Assembly: GCA_002381615.1 (NCBI GenBank)
Contig: DFWY01000134.1
Span: forward strand, 1-54,425
Origin: Polaromonas sp. UBA4122
GTDB taxonomy: Bacteria; Pseudomonadota; Gammaproteobacteria; Burkholderiales; Burkholderiaceae_C
Direction of reading: 5' to 3'
DNA length: 54,425 bases
Positions 46,075 to 54,425 of the stretch are shown in pieces; the stretch's first letter is position 1, and each line of letters opens with the position of its first letter. Below the pieces are notes generated by a model that was given only the letters and a program-made list of their open reading frames with translations, was not told the origin of the DNA and made no database searches. The translations under genes and the position numbers were made by a program.

Positions 46075-47595
46075 ATGGAACTAATTTACAAAAACGTTGG
46101 AATTGTTGGCACGGGCGCCATGGGCCGTGGTATCGCCCAGATTGCCGCGCAAGCGGGAAGCCTCGTCACGTTGATGGACGCGCAGACCGGCGCAGCTGAA
46201 AAGGCCCGAGAGGCGATCTGCGCCCAATGGGACAAGCTGGTAGAAAAAGGCCGCTTGGAGGCCGCTGCGGCGACCGGCCACAAGGCACGGCTTCTGGTGG
46301 TCAGCACACTGGCTGATCTGGCGGGCTGCGACCTGGTCGTTGAAGCCATTGTGGAGCGGCTGGACGTCAAGAAAACCCTGTTTGCCGAACTCGAGGCCCT
46401 TGTGCCCGCACACACCGTGCTGGCGAGCAATACCTCGTCACTGTCTGTCACGGCCATCGCAGCGGCGTTGAAGCACCCTGAGCGCCTGGCTGGCTACCAC
46501 TTTTTTAACCCCGTTCCGCTGATGAAGGTGGTGGAAGTCATCGCCGGACTGAAAACCAGCGCAGCCGTCTGCAGCGCCTTGACCAGTTACGCCCGCCAGA
46601 TGGGACACACGCCCGTGCAGGCCCAGGACACCCCCGGCTTCATCGTCAACCATGCCGGGCGGGGCTACGGCACCGAAGCGCTACGCATCGTCAGCGAAGG
46701 CATCGCCAATTTCGCCACCATAGACAGGATTTTGCGCGACCAGGCCGGTTTCAAGCTTGGCCCCTTCGAACTGATGGACCTGACCGCGCTGGATGTTTCC
46801 CATCCCGTGATGGAGTCCATCTACCATCAGTATTACGAAGAAGACCGCTACCGTCCAAGCGTCATCACGGCGCAGCGGCTGGCAGGAGGCGTATTGGGCC
46901 GCAAAACCGGCGAAGGCTTTTACCGCTATGAGGGTGGCGTGGCACAAATTCCTGCCGAAGCCCTCGTTCCAGAGGTGGCAGAAATCCCGGCGGTCTGGGT
47001 GTCACCCCGGGCGGCCCGGCGCTCGGAACTGCTGCAGCTGCTCAAAAACCTCGGCGCCCCCATCGAAACCGGCCAGTCCCCCTCGCCCGAGGCGCTGACG
47101 CTGGTTGCCCCGCTGGGTTTTGACATCACCACGGTCGCCGTAGTGGAGCGGCTTGACCCGGCGCGCACGGTGGGTATTGACCTACTGATTGATGACGCCA
47201 CCACCAAGCGGCGCGTATTGGCCACCAACCCTGCTACCCGAAATGACATGCGCGATGCTGCCCATGCCCTGTTCGCCCGGGACGGCAAGCCTGTCAGCGT
47301 GATCCGGGACAGCGGCGGATTTGTCACGCAGCGCGTCGTCGCCGCCATCGTCAACATTGCCAGCGACATGTGCCAACAAGGCATCTGCAGCCCGAAAGAT
47401 CTGGAAACTGCCGTGACGCTGGGGCTGGGTTACCCCATGGGCCCGCTGGCCATGGGAGACCTCTATGGTCCCACCAACATTCTGGAGGTGCTGTTCAACA
47501 TGCAAACCGTCTATGGCGACCAGCGCTACCGCCCTTCCCCGTGGCTGCGCCGCCGGGGCGCGATTGGCTTGAGCCTGATGCACGAGGAAAGCTGA
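46075..47595 (+). CDS. 3-hydroxyacyl-CoA dehydrogenase (PaaH-like)
   Basis: 506-residue NAD-dependent enzyme with the usual order: NAD-binding domain (VGIVGTGAMGRGIAQIAAQA, residues 8-27; catalytic His in GYHFFNPVPLMKVVEVI), a first C-terminal domain (about 190-285) and a second dehydrogenase C-terminal domain (about 400-495). The two-domain length of about 500 is typical of PaaH/PaaC types. It oxidises (S)-3-hydroxyacyl-CoA to 3-oxoacyl-CoA. It is the first gene of an acyl-CoA run and is followed by the enoyl-CoA gene after one base. Confidence 0.92.
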   Translation: MELIYKNVGIVGTGAMGRGIAQIAAQAGSLVTLMDAQTGAAEKAREAICAQWDKLVEKGRLEAAAATGHKARLLVVSTLADLAGCDLVVEAIVERLDVKKTLFAELEALVPAHTVLASNTSSLSVTAIAAALKHPERLAGYHFFNPVPLMKVVEVIAGLKTSAAVCSALTSYARQMGHTPVQAQDTPGFIVNHAGRGYGTEALRIVSEGIANFATIDRILRDQAGFKLGPFELMDLTALDVSHPVMESIYHQYYEEDRYRPSVITAQRLAGGVLGRKTGEGFYRYEGGVAQIPAEALVPEVAEIPAVWVSPRAARRSELLQLLKNLGAPIETGQSPSPEALTLVAPLGFDITTVAVVERLDPARTVGIDLLIDDATTKRRVLATNPATRNDMRDAAHALFARDGKPVSVIRDSGGFVTQRVVAAIVNIASDMCQQGICSPKDLETAVTLGLGYPMGPLAMGDLYGPTNILEVLFNMQTVYGDQRYRPSPWLRRRGAIGLSLMHEES

Positions 47596-47596
47596 C

Positions 47597-48376
47597 ATGT
47601 CCGGTTCACTGAAAAGCATCAGCGAGGGCAGCACCCTCATCCTGACGTTGAGCAACCCCGAGTTCAAAAACGCGCTGGGGCCAGAAATTTACGCCGCAGG
47701 CATTGAAGCCCTCAATGCAGCCGAGAACAACCGCGACATCCGCAGCGTGGTGATCACCGGTGAAGGCGCGGTATTTTGCGCGGGTGGCAACCTGCAGCGA
47801 CTGCAAGCCAACCGGCGCGAGTCGCCTGAAGTGCAGGCCCAGAGCATTGAAGGCCTGCACAACTGGATTGACGCCATCCGCACCTATCCCAAACCCGTGA
47901 TTGCCGCCGTCGAAGGCGCCGCTGCCGGCGCTGGTTTTTCGCTGGCATTGGCCTGTGATTTTGTCGTAGCCGCCGACAATGCTGTGTTTGTGATGTCTTA
48001 CAGCACGGTGGCGCTATCGCCCGACGGCGGCGGCAGTTGGAGCCTGGCGCGTGCCTTGCCGCGCGCCCTGGCCAGCGAGCTGCTGATGTGCGGCGAGCGC
48101 ATCAGCGCCCAGCGGCTGCACGCCTTGGGCCTGGTGAACCGCGTATCTGCCGCGGGTGATGCCCTCACCCAAGCCTTGCAACTCGCCGAAAACCTCAATG
48201 CGCGCGCACCCAATGCGCTGGCCAGCATCAAGGAACTCATCAACGATGCGTCGACGAACACCTTGAGCCAGCAGCTGGACAGCGAACGCGATCACTTCGT
48301 GCTCAATCTGCATCACGCCAATGGCGGCGAAGGCATTGACGCATTTTTGCAAAAGCGCACGCCGCAATACCGCTGA
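47597..48376 (+). CDS. Enoyl-CoA hydratase/isomerase (PaaG-like)
   Basis: 259-residue crotonase-fold protein. The oxyanion-hole Gly residues lie in AVFCAGGNLQRL (about 55-66) and GAAAGAGFSLALACDFVVAA (about 110-129). The segment LSPDGGGSWSLARALP has Asp where hydratases carry their second catalytic Glu, and the first Glu position is not obvious. This suggests an isomerase-like (PaaG) or mixed specificity. It is one base from the 3-hydroxyacyl-CoA dehydrogenase gene. Confidence 0.9.
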   Translation: MSGSLKSISEGSTLILTLSNPEFKNALGPEIYAAGIEALNAAENNRDIRSVVITGEGAVFCAGGNLQRLQANRRESPEVQAQSIEGLHNWIDAIRTYPKPVIAAVEGAAAGAGFSLALACDFVVAADNAVFVMSYSTVALSPDGGGSWSLARALPRALASELLMCGERISAQRLHALGLVNRVSAAGDALTQALQLAENLNARAPNALASIKELINDASTNTLSQQLDSERDHFVLNLHHANGGEGIDAFLQKRTPQYR

Positions 48377-48542
48377 AGAACGACGGACCTCGGGTTCCGA
48401 TCCCGCAACAGCCCTGGGCCTCCCGGTGGTTACCAGCGGCACACAATGATTCATGCACGACACCCATGCGACAGCCGGGTGGCGCAGGAGCGCGTCCCTC
48501 AAGCGACAATGCGGGTCTTGTGAGTCACTCAAAAGACAGTCC

Positions 48543-49268
48543 ATGGACAATCCTATTCTTACGATAGACGAAAGAGCGGCCATCAATAACGGTCGCTGGT
48601 TTTCATCCCTGTCCCCTTCCCTGAGGCACGACATACTTCGATGCGCCTACGTCAAACGCTACAAAGACAGCGAACTCATTTCAGCCCGGGGCGATGTGCC
48701 GGAAGAATGGATTGCTTGCGCCATGGGTGCGGTGCGCGTGAGCTCGACTTCGATCTCGGGCAAGCAAATTACCCTGACCTATGTGGAGCCTGGCATCTGG
48801 TTTGGCGATGTAGCGATTTTCGATGGCGAGCGGCGCACGCACGACGCCTATGCGCATGGCGGCACCACCATCCTGTGCGTAGCACGCGGCGACCTGCGCA
48901 AAATCCTGAGCCAGCATGTCGAACTGTACGAAGCCTTGCTGCGCCTGCACGCCCGACGCATCCGGCAGCTCTTCGGTCTGGTGGAAGATCTCAACACGCT
49001 GCCGCTGCGGGCGCGCCTGGCCAAGCAGTTGCTGCATCTGGTGCGCAGCTATGGCGTACCCAGCCTGGCCGACGGAAGCGAGGTGCGCATCGGCCTGCAA
49101 CTGGCGCAAGAGGAACTGGCCCAGTTGCTCGGTGCTTCACGCCAGCGGGTCAACCAGGAACTCAAGTCCATGGAGCGCGAGGATGCCATCCGCATCGAGC
49201 CCGGTGGCCTGGTGGTGCGCAACCGCGAAGTCCTGATGCGCATTGCTGAAGCCGAGATTGACAAATAA
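48543..49268 (+). CDS. Crp/Fnr family transcriptional regulator
   Basis: 241 residues: an N-terminal cyclic-nucleotide-binding-type beta-roll (about 30-140; YVEPGIWFGDVAIFDGERRT) and a C-terminal helix-turn-helix (about 185-230; LAQEELAQLLGASRQRVNQE). It lacks the four Cys cluster of Fnr, so it is not an iron-sulfur oxygen sensor; the ligand is unknown. It lies within the acyl-CoA gene run, three bases before the phosphotransferase gene, so it likely controls this operon. ATG at 48543 is taken; the frame is open to 48453. Confidence 0.9.
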   Translation: MDNPILTIDERAAINNGRWFSSLSPSLRHDILRCAYVKRYKDSELISARGDVPEEWIACAMGAVRVSSTSISGKQITLTYVEPGIWFGDVAIFDGERRTHDAYAHGGTTILCVARGDLRKILSQHVELYEALLRLHARRIRQLFGLVEDLNTLPLRARLAKQLLHLVRSYGVPSLADGSEVRIGLQLAQEELAQLLGASRQRVNQELKSMEREDAIRIEPGGLVVRNREVLMRIAEAEIDK

Positions 49269-49271
49269 AAC

Positions 49272-50381
49272 ATGACCAATTTCGACCATTTTGTAGGTAC
49301 CCGGGCCGTGCCCGGCGCGCAAGCTTTTGACCTGGAGGACCTCACCGCTTACCTGAACGACCATCTGGACGGTTTCAAGGGCCCGCTGACGCTCGAGATT
49401 TTCAAGGGCGGCCAATCCAACCCGACCTACAAGCTGATCACCCCGGGCAGGTCTTACGTGATGCGCGCCAAACCTGGCCCGGTCGCTAAGCTGCTGCCCT
49501 CCGCCCATGCGGTGGAGCGCGAATTCAAGGTCATGCGGGGCCTGCAAGGCACCGACGTTCCCGTCCCGAAAATGTATTGCCTCTGCGAAGACGAGTCCGT
49601 GATTGGGCGCGTTTTTTATGTCATGGAGTTTGTTGAAGGCCGTGTGCTCTGGGACCAGGCCCTGCCCGGCATGACGAACTGCCAGCGCGGCGAGATCTAT
49701 GACGAAATGAATCGCGTCATCGCCGCCCTGCACAAGGTGAAATTTGCAGAGTGCGGCCTGGCCGGTTATGGCAAGCCTGGCAACTACTTTGAGCGCCAGA
49801 TCGGCCGCTGGAGCAAGCAGTACACCGCCTCGGCCGACGGAACGGGCCCCATGACCCAGCCCATCCCCGAGATGGGCAGCCTGATGCAATGGCTGCCCGC
49901 CAACATGCCGGCCAGTGCACGCGATGAAAGCCTGGTTTCCATCGTGCATGGCGATTTCCGGCTTGACAACCTGCTCTTTCACGCCACGGAGCCGCGCGTG
50001 CTGGCGGTGCTGGACTGGGAACTGTCCACGCTGGGCCATCCACTAGCGGACTTCAGCTACCACTGCATGGCCTGGCATATTCCGCCGGGCACGTTCCGCG
50101 GCATTGGCGGGCTGGACGTAGCCAGTCTGGGCATTCCCACTGAGGCCAGGTACATCCGCCGTTATTGCGAGCGCACCGGCCTGGCCACGCCCGAAACGCT
50201 TCAGGCCGACTGGAACTTTTACCTGGCCTACAACCTGTTTCGCCTCGCCGCGATTTTGCAAGGCATTGCAAAACGGGTCGAAGCCGGAACGGCTTCCAGC
50301 GCCCAGGCGGTCAGCTCGGCGGCTGGCGCGCCGCTGCTGGCCAAGATGGCCTGGGACTTTGCGCTTAAAAGCCAGGCTTGA
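49272..50381 (+). CDS. Phosphotransferase family protein (ACAD10/11 kinase-like)
   Basis: 369-residue aminoglycoside-phosphotransferase-fold kinase. The nucleotide loop is [14 protein letters not shown] (about 43), the catalytic loop [15 protein letters not shown] (about 223-237) has the HGD motif, and the metal-binding Asp is in [18 protein letters not shown] (about 247). This subgroup is found next to acyl-CoA dehydrogenases and is homologous to the kinase domain of ACAD10/ACAD11 and LvaA, which phosphorylate the 4-hydroxyl of 4-hydroxyacyl-CoAs. The acyl-CoA dehydrogenase gene follows by 52 bp. Confidence 0.88.
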   Translation: MTNFDHFVGTRAVPGAQAFDLEDLTAYLNDHLDGFKGPLTLEIFKGGQSNPTYKLITPGRSYVMRAKPGPVAKLLPSAHAVEREFKVMRGLQGTDVPVPKMYCLCEDESVIGRVFYVMEFVEGRVLWDQALPGMTNCQRGEIYDEMNRVIAALHKVKFAECGLAGYGKPGNYFERQIGRWSKQYTASADGTGPMTQPIPEMGSLMQWLPANMPASARDESLVSIVHGDFRLDNLLFHATEPRVLAVLDWELSTLGHPLADFSYHCMAWHIPPGTFRGIGGLDVASLGIPTEARYIRRYCERTGLATPETLQADWNFYLAYNLFRLAAILQGIAKRVEAGTASSAQAVSSAAGAPLLAKMAWDFALKSQA

Positions 50382-50433
50382 TACCAACTACTTTCTCCAA
50401 CCACCGCTAACAACAACCCCTCCAGGAGACTTC

Positions 50434-51693
50434 ATGGACTTCGATTACACCCCCAAAGTACAGGAACTGCAGGCCCGCCTGTTGAAGTTCATGGATGAGC
50501 ACGTCTACCCGAACGAAGCCCGCTTCTTCCGGGAAATTGCCGAAAACCGTGCCAAGGGCAACGCCTGGATTCCCACCACCATTATTGAAGAACTCAAGCC
50601 CAAGGCGCGCGCCGCCGGCCTGTGGAACCTGTTTTTGCCACACTCCCCGCGTGCGCCCGAAGGCCTGTCCAACCTCGAATACGCGCCCTTGTGCGAAATC
50701 ATGGGCCGCGTGCCCTTCGCGGCCGAGGTGTTCAACTGCTCGGCACCCGACACCGGCAACATGGAAACCATTGCGCGCTATGGCTCCGAAGCCAACATGG
50801 ACCAGTGGCTGGACCCGCTGCTCAAAGGCGAAATCCGCTCGGCCTTCCTGATGACCGAACCGGAAGTCGCGTCGTCCGATGCCACCAACATCCAGTGCCG
50901 CATCGAACGCGATGGCGACGAGTATGTGCTCAACGGGCTCAAGTGGTGGTCGTCCGGCGCCGGCGATCCGCGCTGCGCGGTCTACATCGTGATGGGAAAA
51001 ACCAACCCTGAGGCCGGCCGCCACGAACAGCAATCGATGATTCTGGTGCCTTCCAACACGCCAGGCGTCAATGTCATTCGGCCGCTCACGGTCTTTGGCT
51101 ATGACGACGCGCCGCATGGCCATATGGTGGTGCGGCTGACCAACGTGCGCGTGCCCGCCAGCAACCTGCTGCTGGGCGAAGGCCGCGGCTTTGAAATTGC
51201 CCAAGGTCGGCTTGGCCCCGGACGCATTCACCACTGCATGCGCAGCATCGGCATTGCCGAGCGCGCGCTGGAACTGATGTGCCAGCGCCTGAACAGCCGG
51301 GTTGCGTTTGGCAAGCCCATCGCCACCCAATCGGTTTGGCGTGAACACATTGCCGAAGCCCGCTGCATGATCGAGCAGGCGCGCCTGCTCACGCTCAAGG
51401 CCGCTTACATGATGGACACCATGGGCAACAAGGTCGCCAAGGCCGAAATTGCCATGATCAAGATCGTGGCACCCCGGATGGCCTGCCAGGTGATTGACTG
51501 GGCCATTCAAGCCCATGGCGGCGGCGGCGTGTCGGGCGACTTTCCGCTGGCCTACGCCTACGCCAACCAGCGCACCTTGCGCCTGGCCGACGGACCGGAC
51601 GAAGTGCACCGCGCCTCGCTGGCCAAGCTGGAACTTGCCAAGCACCTGCTGAAGTCCGGTGAGGTCAGGATGCCGGTGACGCGCGGCTCTTAA
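50434..51693 (+). CDS. Acyl-CoA dehydrogenase (ACAD11/LvaC-like)
   Basis: 419-residue FAD-dependent acyl-CoA dehydrogenase with N-terminal helical (1-130), beta ([20 protein letters not shown], about 140) and C-terminal helical domains ([29 protein letters not shown]). Neighbouring kinase and domain pattern suggest the group that works on 4-phosphoacyl-CoA rather than on plain fatty acyl-CoA; that is inference. CAGGAG seven bases upstream fixes the ATG at 50434; a longer frame to 50266 overlaps the kinase gene. Confidence 0.92.
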   Translation: MDFDYTPKVQELQARLLKFMDEHVYPNEARFFREIAENRAKGNAWIPTTIIEELKPKARAAGLWNLFLPHSPRAPEGLSNLEYAPLCEIMGRVPFAAEVFNCSAPDTGNMETIARYGSEANMDQWLDPLLKGEIRSAFLMTEPEVASSDATNIQCRIERDGDEYVLNGLKWWSSGAGDPRCAVYIVMGKTNPEAGRHEQQSMILVPSNTPGVNVIRPLTVFGYDDAPHGHMVVRLTNVRVPASNLLLGEGRGFEIAQGRLGPGRIHHCMRSIGIAERALELMCQRLNSRVAFGKPIATQSVWREHIAEARCMIEQARLLTLKAAYMMDTMGNKVAKAEIAMIKIVAPRMACQVIDWAIQAHGGGGVSGDFPLAYAYANQRTLRLADGPDEVHRASLAKLELAKHLLKSGEVRMPVTRGS

Positions 51694-52258
51694 GACTTCC
51701 CAGTTTTGACTTTCCACTTTTCCGCGCCAGCTTTTGCTATAAAATTAATAGCTTTTGGCGCAGGTTTCACCTGGGCTAGAGCCACGTTTGACGTAAGAAA
51801 AATTAATTTTGGCGAATCAAACCGATGGGGAGCAGCTACACCGATTGACATCGGAAAACATCTACGGACAGCTGTAAGCTGATGTTCGTCAGATGAACTC
51901 AGGCATTCATTGCCATCAAATGGCCCGGCGCAAAGCTCAGGCTTTCCGGCGCCTCCCTGCGCTTTCCCTCGTTGGTCTTCGTGAAAATTGTCACATTGCA
52001 TGCATTTGATACTACGTCGGGAACTACGCGATTCAATCGTGCAAAAAGTGGCTCCGCCAACTTTTACCAACACCGCGCTCTCGGGCTCAGACCAGTATTT
52101 TTTCCCACTTGTGGATGTCGTGACCTGTGCTGGTGTCCGCGACGAATCTCAGACTTTAATCGTGTCCGTGCTTTGTAAGGCGCGCGCTAGAATCGCGCTG
52201 TGTTCCAAAATGTATCCACATTGCATCTATTGATATTTCCGCTCGTCCCCGCAGCCTC
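51694..52258. other. Intergenic region before the Ser/Thr kinase
   Basis: 565 bp without a recognisable gene. It contains an interspersed repeat copy (51731-51784) and a near-consensus DnaA-like site (GTATCCACA, around 52210). A TAGAAT hexamer near 52190 could be a -10 element for the kinase gene, but no matching -35 is convincing. No terminator stands out after the acyl-CoA dehydrogenase gene. Confidence 0.45.
51731..51784. repeat. Interspersed ATAGC repeat, copy 5
   Basis: TTTTGCTATAAAATTAATAG, then CTTTTGGCGCAGGTTTCACC and TGGGCTAGAGCC. It matches the GCTAT-AT-rich-ATAGC core and the GGGCTA-AGCC end of the other copies. Confidence 0.75.
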
Positions 52259-54385
52259 ATGACTATCAAAAAGCTCGGTAGATACGATGTCGTCCGCGTG
52301 CTGGGCAAAGGCGCGATGGGGTTGGTGTACGAGGGGCGTGATCCCAATCTTGATCGTCGCGTAGCGATCAAGACCATCCGGGTTGAAAATCTGTCTGAAC
52401 AGGCTGCCGCTGAATACGAGGTGCGCTTTCGCACCGAAGCGCATTCCGCCGCTCGGCTTCAGCACCCGCATATCGTCAGCGTTTATGACTCGGACCGTGA
52501 TGGTGATGTGGCTTTCTTGGTCATGGAGTTCATTCAGGGCGATGACCTGAAGTACCACCTAGACAAGGGCGATCGTTACACCCTTGAGCAATCCGCAGGA
52601 ATCATGGCCGACCTGCTGTCGGCCCTGGACTATGCGCACCGGCAAAACATTGTTCACCGTGACATCAAGCCCGCCAACCTGTTGATTGAACCAAGCGGTC
52701 GGGTCAAACTCACCGATTTTGGCGTCGCCCGTATTCAAGACTCCGGAGACGCCACCCGAACGCAGGGTACCATCGTCGGCACCCTCAGGCACATGGCTCC
52801 CGAGCAGGTGCAGGGCCTGCCGGTAGACGCCCGAGCGGACCTGTTCGCTGCAGGGATCGTGCTGTACCAGTTACTCACAGGCACACGGCCATTTGACGCT
52901 GACACCGACTTCGCCATCATTCAGCAAGTGGTTGGACACACGCCTCCCGCACCGACAGCGTTCAATCCCAAGCTGCCCCCTGCAATGGATGCGGTGGTGG
53001 CCCGGGCGCTTGCCAAATCACGTGACCAACGCTTTGCCACCGCTGGGGAATTCGCGTCAGCGCTTCAGGCAGCCTGCAAAGACGCCGCCGAACCCACCTT
53101 GGTTCCTCCGGCAAGCCCGTCCCGGTCAGCCAGTCATTCCACCCGAACAGACACCCTGCGCACCGGCGAAGCCCTGACGGGCGCTCAACCCAGCACCGTG
53201 TCGGGTGTGTCCTCCGTCACCCAGGAAATTGAGCTGGTCTACTGGAAAGAGATCAAGGACTCCGACGATGTTGACGACATTCAGGTTTTTCTCGCTCAGT
53301 TTCCCTCTGGTATTTATGCCGCACTAGCACGCCGGCGACTCAGAAAACTGGGTGTGCTGGCCGGTGAAGATTCAGATATCAGCACGCCAACGGGAACAGG
53401 CACGCTGGCGATGCCCAGCTCGGCCCACCAGATGGACAAGACAGTGTTCGTTCCGGGCGGCGGCAGGGCTGACGCAAGCGGTATAAATGGCATAGGCGGC
53501 AAAAGCGGCGCAAGCGACCCAATCGGCACAGGCCGCGAAAATGCTGGCATGGGCCCCAATGGGTCCGCCGAGGCCACAGGTTCAGCAGGGGCACAGCCGC
53601 CCGCACCGTTCACAATAGTGATGCGCCAGCCAGAAGAAAGCTCGGCCAATACAGTGCTGCGCCCTCAAAATTCCGGGCCCGCCAGCAATGCACTGGCCGT
53701 AGCGGCCGTTGCTCCCCCGAAGATTTCAGCGCCTGCTGGGATACCTGAGCCACCGGAGCGCCACCGCCAGCCATCAAGAACTCACGCAAGAAAACGCCAA
53801 GCACCGCCGGACAAGTCCGACAAGCCCCATCCATGGGCGTGGTTTCTGGCAGGCCTTGTGGCCTTGGCTGGAAGTGGCTTCGGCTTGACGCTTTTGCTGT
53901 ATAGCGGCACGCCGTCGGCCTTGCCTGTAACAGCACAATCGTCACCGCCGGCCATGTCGGCCGCAGCGCCAGCCATCTCACCACCGCCAACTACGATCGA
54001 AGCAGCAGTCCTGACCGTTGCTCCGGCAGCGTCAGTGCCTGCCGTTGCGTCTGGTTCAGCGCCAAAAGCACCCGCTGCAGTTGCCCGAAAGCCCGCTGCG
54101 AACAAAAACACGCAGGCTAAACAAGCGAAGGCAGGTGCTGCGAGCACTGCGGCAGAACCCACGTTGGCAGATACGTCCTCCGTCGTGCCTTCGCTTACCC
54201 CTTCGCCCCCCGCGCTCCGGGCGGTGCAAGGCGATCCACGGCAGGCCTGCGAAGACCGTATACTTTTAAGCTTTCAGATTTGCATGGCGTCTCAGTGCGC
54301 CAGACCGGTATTCGTCAATCATCCCACTTGTGTAGAACGGCGAAGCATGGAGCAGCGAAGGCATGAGACAGAGCAGAGCCGGTAG
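52259..54385 (+). CDS. Membrane-anchored Ser/Thr protein kinase (PknB-like)
   Basis: 708 residues. The cytosolic kinase domain (7-280) is complete: P-loop VLGKGAMGLVYEGRDP, Lys in RRVAIKTIR, HRDIKPANLL and DFGVAR. A segment YWKEIKDSDDVDDIQVFLAQ FPSGIYAALARRRL (about 324-360) is of a kind seen in caspase-like and kinase sensors. Low-complexity Gly/Ala/Pro linkers follow, then one membrane helix (about 524-548, WFLAGLVALAGSGFGLTLLL). The periplasmic end has a Cys pattern C-x10-C-x4-C-x10-C (about 663-690) that may be a small disulfide domain. Not in an obvious operon. Confidence 0.92.
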   Translation: MTIKKLGRYDVVRVLGKGAMGLVYEGRDPNLDRRVAIKTIRVENLSEQAAAEYEVRFRTEAHSAARLQHPHIVSVYDSDRDGDVAFLVMEFIQGDDLKYHLDKGDRYTLEQSAGIMADLLSALDYAHRQNIVHRDIKPANLLIEPSGRVKLTDFGVARIQDSGDATRTQGTIVGTLRHMAPEQVQGLPVDARADLFAAGIVLYQLLTGTRPFDADTDFAIIQQVVGHTPPAPTAFNPKLPPAMDAVVARALAKSRDQRFATAGEFASALQAACKDAAEPTLVPPASPSRSASHSTRTDTLRTGEALTGAQPSTVSGVSSVTQEIELVYWKEIKDSDDVDDIQVFLAQFPSGIYAALARRRLRKLGVLAGEDSDISTPTGTGTLAMPSSAHQMDKTVFVPGGGRADASGINGIGGKSGASDPIGTGRENAGMGPNGSAEATGSAGAQPPAPFTIVMRQPEESSANTVLRPQNSGPASNALAVAAVAPPKISAPAGIPEPPERHRQPSRTHARKRQAPPDKSDKPHPWAWFLAGLVALAGSGFGLTLLLYSGTPSALPVTAQSSPPAMSAAAPAISPPPTTIEAAVLTVAPAASVPAVASGSAPKAPAAVARKPAANKNTQAKQAKAGAASTAAEPTLADTSSVVPSLTPSPPALRAVQGDPRQACEDRILLSFQICMASQCARPVFVNHPTCVERRSMEQRRHETEQSR

Positions 54386-54425
54386 GCGTTTTGGGCCGAA
54401 ACGGGAGAGTCTGAATTTGTGTGTG

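Noticed and set aside
50407..51717. 436-codon minus-strand frame
   Set aside because: Fully antisense to the acyl-CoA dehydrogenase gene; His/Gly-rich composition typical of a shadow frame.
52100..52258. Upstream region of the kinase as a replication or DnaA-controlled site
   Set aside because: Only one DnaA-like nonamer with a mismatch, no cluster, no AT-rich unwinding region.

Overview
The window looks like a chromosome segment of a betaproteobacterium of the order Burkholderiales, most likely family Comamonadaceae (Polaromonas/Rhodoferax-like). The reasons are the gene orders nadD-rsfS-rlmH-maf-rng, icd/clpS-clpA and exbB-exbD-lpxK-trm112-kdsB-adk, the high-GC codon use, and a short interspersed repeat (GCTAT...ATAGCTGCTTGCGCCCG...) of a kind I recall from that family. 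Almost all sequence is ordinary core genome. I saw no rRNA, tRNA, CRISPR array, transposase or phage gene.

Layout. 1-3465 (minus): tolB-pal-cpoB-tcdA, with tcdA running off the left edge. 3455-11397: a lipopolysaccharide locus with a WaaE/KdtX-like glycosyltransferase, an O-antigen-ligase-like protein, MsbA, two further family-2 glycosyltransferases, a family-4 glycosyltransferase and a polysaccharide deacetylase. 11399-18653 (minus): housekeeping genes rng, maf, rlmH, rsfS, nadD, hemF, purD and yebC. 18732-20914 (plus): a HerA-like ATPase and upp. 20915-25333 is the one accessory stretch. It holds a cytosine deaminase remnant, an Abi_C-type abortive infection gene, a decayed second copy of the panE 3' end, a TauE-like transporter, a truncated EVE-domain gene, a second YebC-family gene and intact panE. 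25707-35757: trhO, sbcB, clpA, clpS, icd, a repetitive exported Ala/Lys protein, a DUF192 protein, sodB and xseA. 36099-40069 (plus): exbB, exbD, lpxK, trm112, kdsB and adk, which supply lipid A/KDO synthesis, energy transduction and nucleotides. 40162-43641: ansA, divergent from lexA (with a clear LexA box), then a small unknown gene and a D-2-hydroxyacid dehydrogenase. 43905-46016: a FimV-like protein. 46075-51693: an acyl-CoA catabolic run (3-hydroxyacyl-CoA dehydrogenase, enoyl-CoA hydratase/isomerase, Crp-type regulator, phosphotransferase, acyl-CoA dehydrogenase) that resembles a 4-hydroxyacyl-CoA degradation module. 52259-54385: a membrane-anchored Ser/Thr kinase.

The most unusual points are the decayed, rearranged island with the Abi_C gene; an 11-bp perfect dyad wrapped around a consensus DnaA box between xseA and exbB, followed by a 9-codon mini-ORF with its own ribosome binding site; a histone-H1-like tail on RsfS; copies of the interspersed repeat that appear to lie inside ansA and perhaps nadD; and the acyl-CoA/phosphotransferase module. 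No single locus is convincingly a wholly new system.
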